From positions 124,001 to 188,000 of the forward strand of contig CAZNFX010000008.1 of assembly GCA_964572845.1 (NCBI GenBank): a stretch of 64,000 nt of DNA, read 5' to 3'. The first letter of the stretch is position 1. Every line of letters starts with the position of its first letter. This document shows, one piece after another, positions 62,759 to 64,000 of this stretch. This DNA comes from Bin55 sp964572845. Lineage in GTDB: Bacteria > Pseudomonadota > Gammaproteobacteria > Pseudomonadales > Azotimanducaceae. The notes beneath the pieces were generated by a model, which saw nothing but the letters and a program-made list of their open reading frames with translations, was not told the origin of the DNA and made no database searches. Made by a program: the position numbers and the translations under genes.

Positions 62759-63314
62759 AAAAGTTCCTTTTCTCTATTTGCAGCACTGTTGAATCCGTGT
62801 GACACTCGATTTTCTACACGTCGCTGAAACGATTCCGGTTCGATCAAACGGCAAAAAGCACGAAATGCCCAAGTATAGTATCAGATAATTATTGAAAATT
62901 TGCTAGTCTTGCAATGAAATAACTATGATTGTTTGTTAGGATTTACATCGCATAAAATCAGATTCATCCAATAACATGTGCTTCTGAAATATGACATTTG
63001 ATTCTACGTTGGGCATGTGTCTTGTTAGAGATGCAAAATTTTCGCAACCGGAATCATGATCTAAATCCTGCAGGACAAGCTCGCTTCTACTGTCCTAAGC
63101 TGGAACAATAGCCAATATGTGTGAACGCAAACCTTAGGGCAAGCTTGTTAGAAACGTTTGTAACACGGATCCACATACTCTTGAGTTCGTGGGAGCAAAC
63201 GCGTTCAGCGGTTCAATTTGCGATGCGTATTCAATTGATTGTTATTCGCTACTGAGGGCACGAATAGAATCAGTCCAACAATTGGCGATTTCAACTTGAA
63301 ACTGGAGGCTTCAA
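62759..63314. other. AT-rich intergenic region
   Basis: About 555 bases, visibly richer in A and T than the rest of the window between about 62870 and 63050 (for example around 62880-62940). It separates two divergent genes and should include both promoters. No gene or repeat is recognised. Confidence 0.4.
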
Positions 63315-63947
63315 ATGAAACTAGACGTAGAAATGTGCGACGAATTGCTAGGTACAACTCGGAGTGTACGCAAGCGACTCGACCTTAACCGGACCGTTCC
63401 TCGAAGTGCTATTGACGAGTGCCTGCGCCTCGCGATTCAAGCGCCAACAGGATCCAACTCACAAACGTGGCGATGGATCATCGTTGACGATTCAGATCTT
63501 CGACACAAGCTTGCTGACCTGTACCGAAAAAACGCCGAACCCTACCTTACGACAGCAGTATCCAATGTACCCGAAGGCCAAACAAAGAGAGTGTTTGAAT
63601 CTGCGCTCTACCTAATGAACCACTTGCACGAGGTGCCTATTCACGTTATCCCTTGCATCCTTGGCCGCGCTCAGAACGGACCAATGAGCGCGGGATTCTT
63701 CGCGTCAATCTATCCTGCGGTATGGAATTTCCAGCTTGCACTACGAGCGCGAGGACTGGGTTCGTGTTTGACCACCCTGCACTTGGGATCCGCAGAGGAA
63801 GCAGCTCACCTACTAGACATTCCCGAAGACGTATCACAAGTGGCCTTGCTTCCTGTCGCATGGACCATTGGCACATCATTCAAACGCGCCGTGCGCAAAC
63901 CAATCGAAAATTTTTCCTATTGGAATAAGTTTGTCTCTACAGCTTGA
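63315..63947 (+). CDS. Nitroreductase-family protein
   Basis: The 210-residue flavoprotein has the nitroreductase fold: TTRSVRKRLDLNRTVPRSAIDECLRLAIQAPTGSNSQTWRWIIVDD, where the RS-x-R-x-x and APTGSNSQ-W elements form the FMN site, then ARGLGSCLTTLHLGSAEEAAHLLDIPEDV and LPVAWTIGTSFKRAVRKPIENFSYWNKF at the C-terminus. It reduces nitro groups, quinones or enoates with NAD(P)H. GGAG precedes the ATG. The gene is complete just inside the window edge. Confidence 0.9.
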   Translation: MKLDVEMCDELLGTTRSVRKRLDLNRTVPRSAIDECLRLAIQAPTGSNSQTWRWIIVDDSDLRHKLADLYRKNAEPYLTTAVSNVPEGQTKRVFESALYLMNHLHEVPIHVIPCILGRAQNGPMSAGFFASIYPAVWNFQLALRARGLGSCLTTLHLGSAEEAAHLLDIPEDVSQVALLPVAWTIGTSFKRAVRKPIENFSYWNKFVSTA

Positions 63948-64000
63948 CTGAACTGAGATTCAAATCTAACCCAACAGGCGTTCCTTTGCATTGTGTATGA

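Noticed and set aside
1..64000. CRISPR arrays, insertion sequences, prophage or integrase genes
   Set aside because: No direct-repeat arrays with spacers, transposase or integrase motifs, or flanking inverted repeats were seen.

Overview
The window looks like chromosomal sequence from a Gram-negative, aerobic, heterotrophic proteobacterium, most likely a gammaproteobacterium (inference). Supporting features are a 13-gene complex I operon with fused nuoCD, Mpl murein-peptide recycling, ApaG, the tiny ribosomal protein Thx, aroQ-accB, a CCA-encoding tRNA-Phe of gammaproteobacterial type, a TonB-dependent receptor and a TRAP transporter. Base composition looks even throughout except for an AT-rich stretch near 62.8-63.3 kb. 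I see no IS element, prophage, CRISPR array, rRNA or plasmid gene.

Layout. 0-2 kb: end of a CysQ-like phosphatase, a PanE-family reductase and a 2H phosphoesterase (ThpR). 1.9-6.9 kb: a 1246-residue lipoprotein joining FG-GAP/VCBS repeats, an ASPIC/UnbV domain, an InlB-type repeat and a vanadium-haloperoxidase-like domain, then an Asp-box beta-propeller protein. 7.2-8.9 kb: tRNA-Phe, aroQ-accB without accC, and a PCu(A)C copper chaperone. 9-12.4 kb: a membrane pyrophosphatase facing a PPi-type phosphofructokinase, an energy-from-pyrophosphate module. 12.5-17.2 kb: membrane protein, Mpl, secreted cyclase-family protein, large acyl-CoA dehydrogenase. 17.6-22.4 kb: ApaG, TRAP transporter DctPQM, PlsC-like acyltransferase. 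22.5-28.3 kb: TPR-sulfotransferase, TonB-dependent receptor, CtBP-like dehydrogenase. 28.3-42.8 kb: nuoABCDEFGHIJKLMN on the minus strand, mostly with overlapping or touching genes. 43-47.3 kb: small membrane proteins, a VOC protein, a Gfo/Idh/MocA-ThuA pair and a cupin-like protein. 47.3-52.1 kb: clpB with a candidate heat-shock promoter, a perfect parS-like palindrome, and an SPFH/NfeD pair. 52.3-54.6 kb: two adjacent acyl-CoA dehydrogenases. 54.7-57.7 kb: glutamine-dependent NAD synthetase, a metallo-beta-lactamase-fold protein that has lost its metal ligands, and Thx. 57.8-61.8 kb: two convergent paralogous membrane-anchored helical-repeat proteins. 61.8-64 kb: mostly non-coding, with a small coiled-coil/winged-helix protein and a nitroreductase.

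The most unusual items are the haloperoxidase fusion with its full active-site signature, the ligand-less metallo-beta-lactamase protein beside nadE and thx, the tail-to-tail paralog pair, and the parS-like site. All functional calls come from reading motifs by eye; no database search was run.
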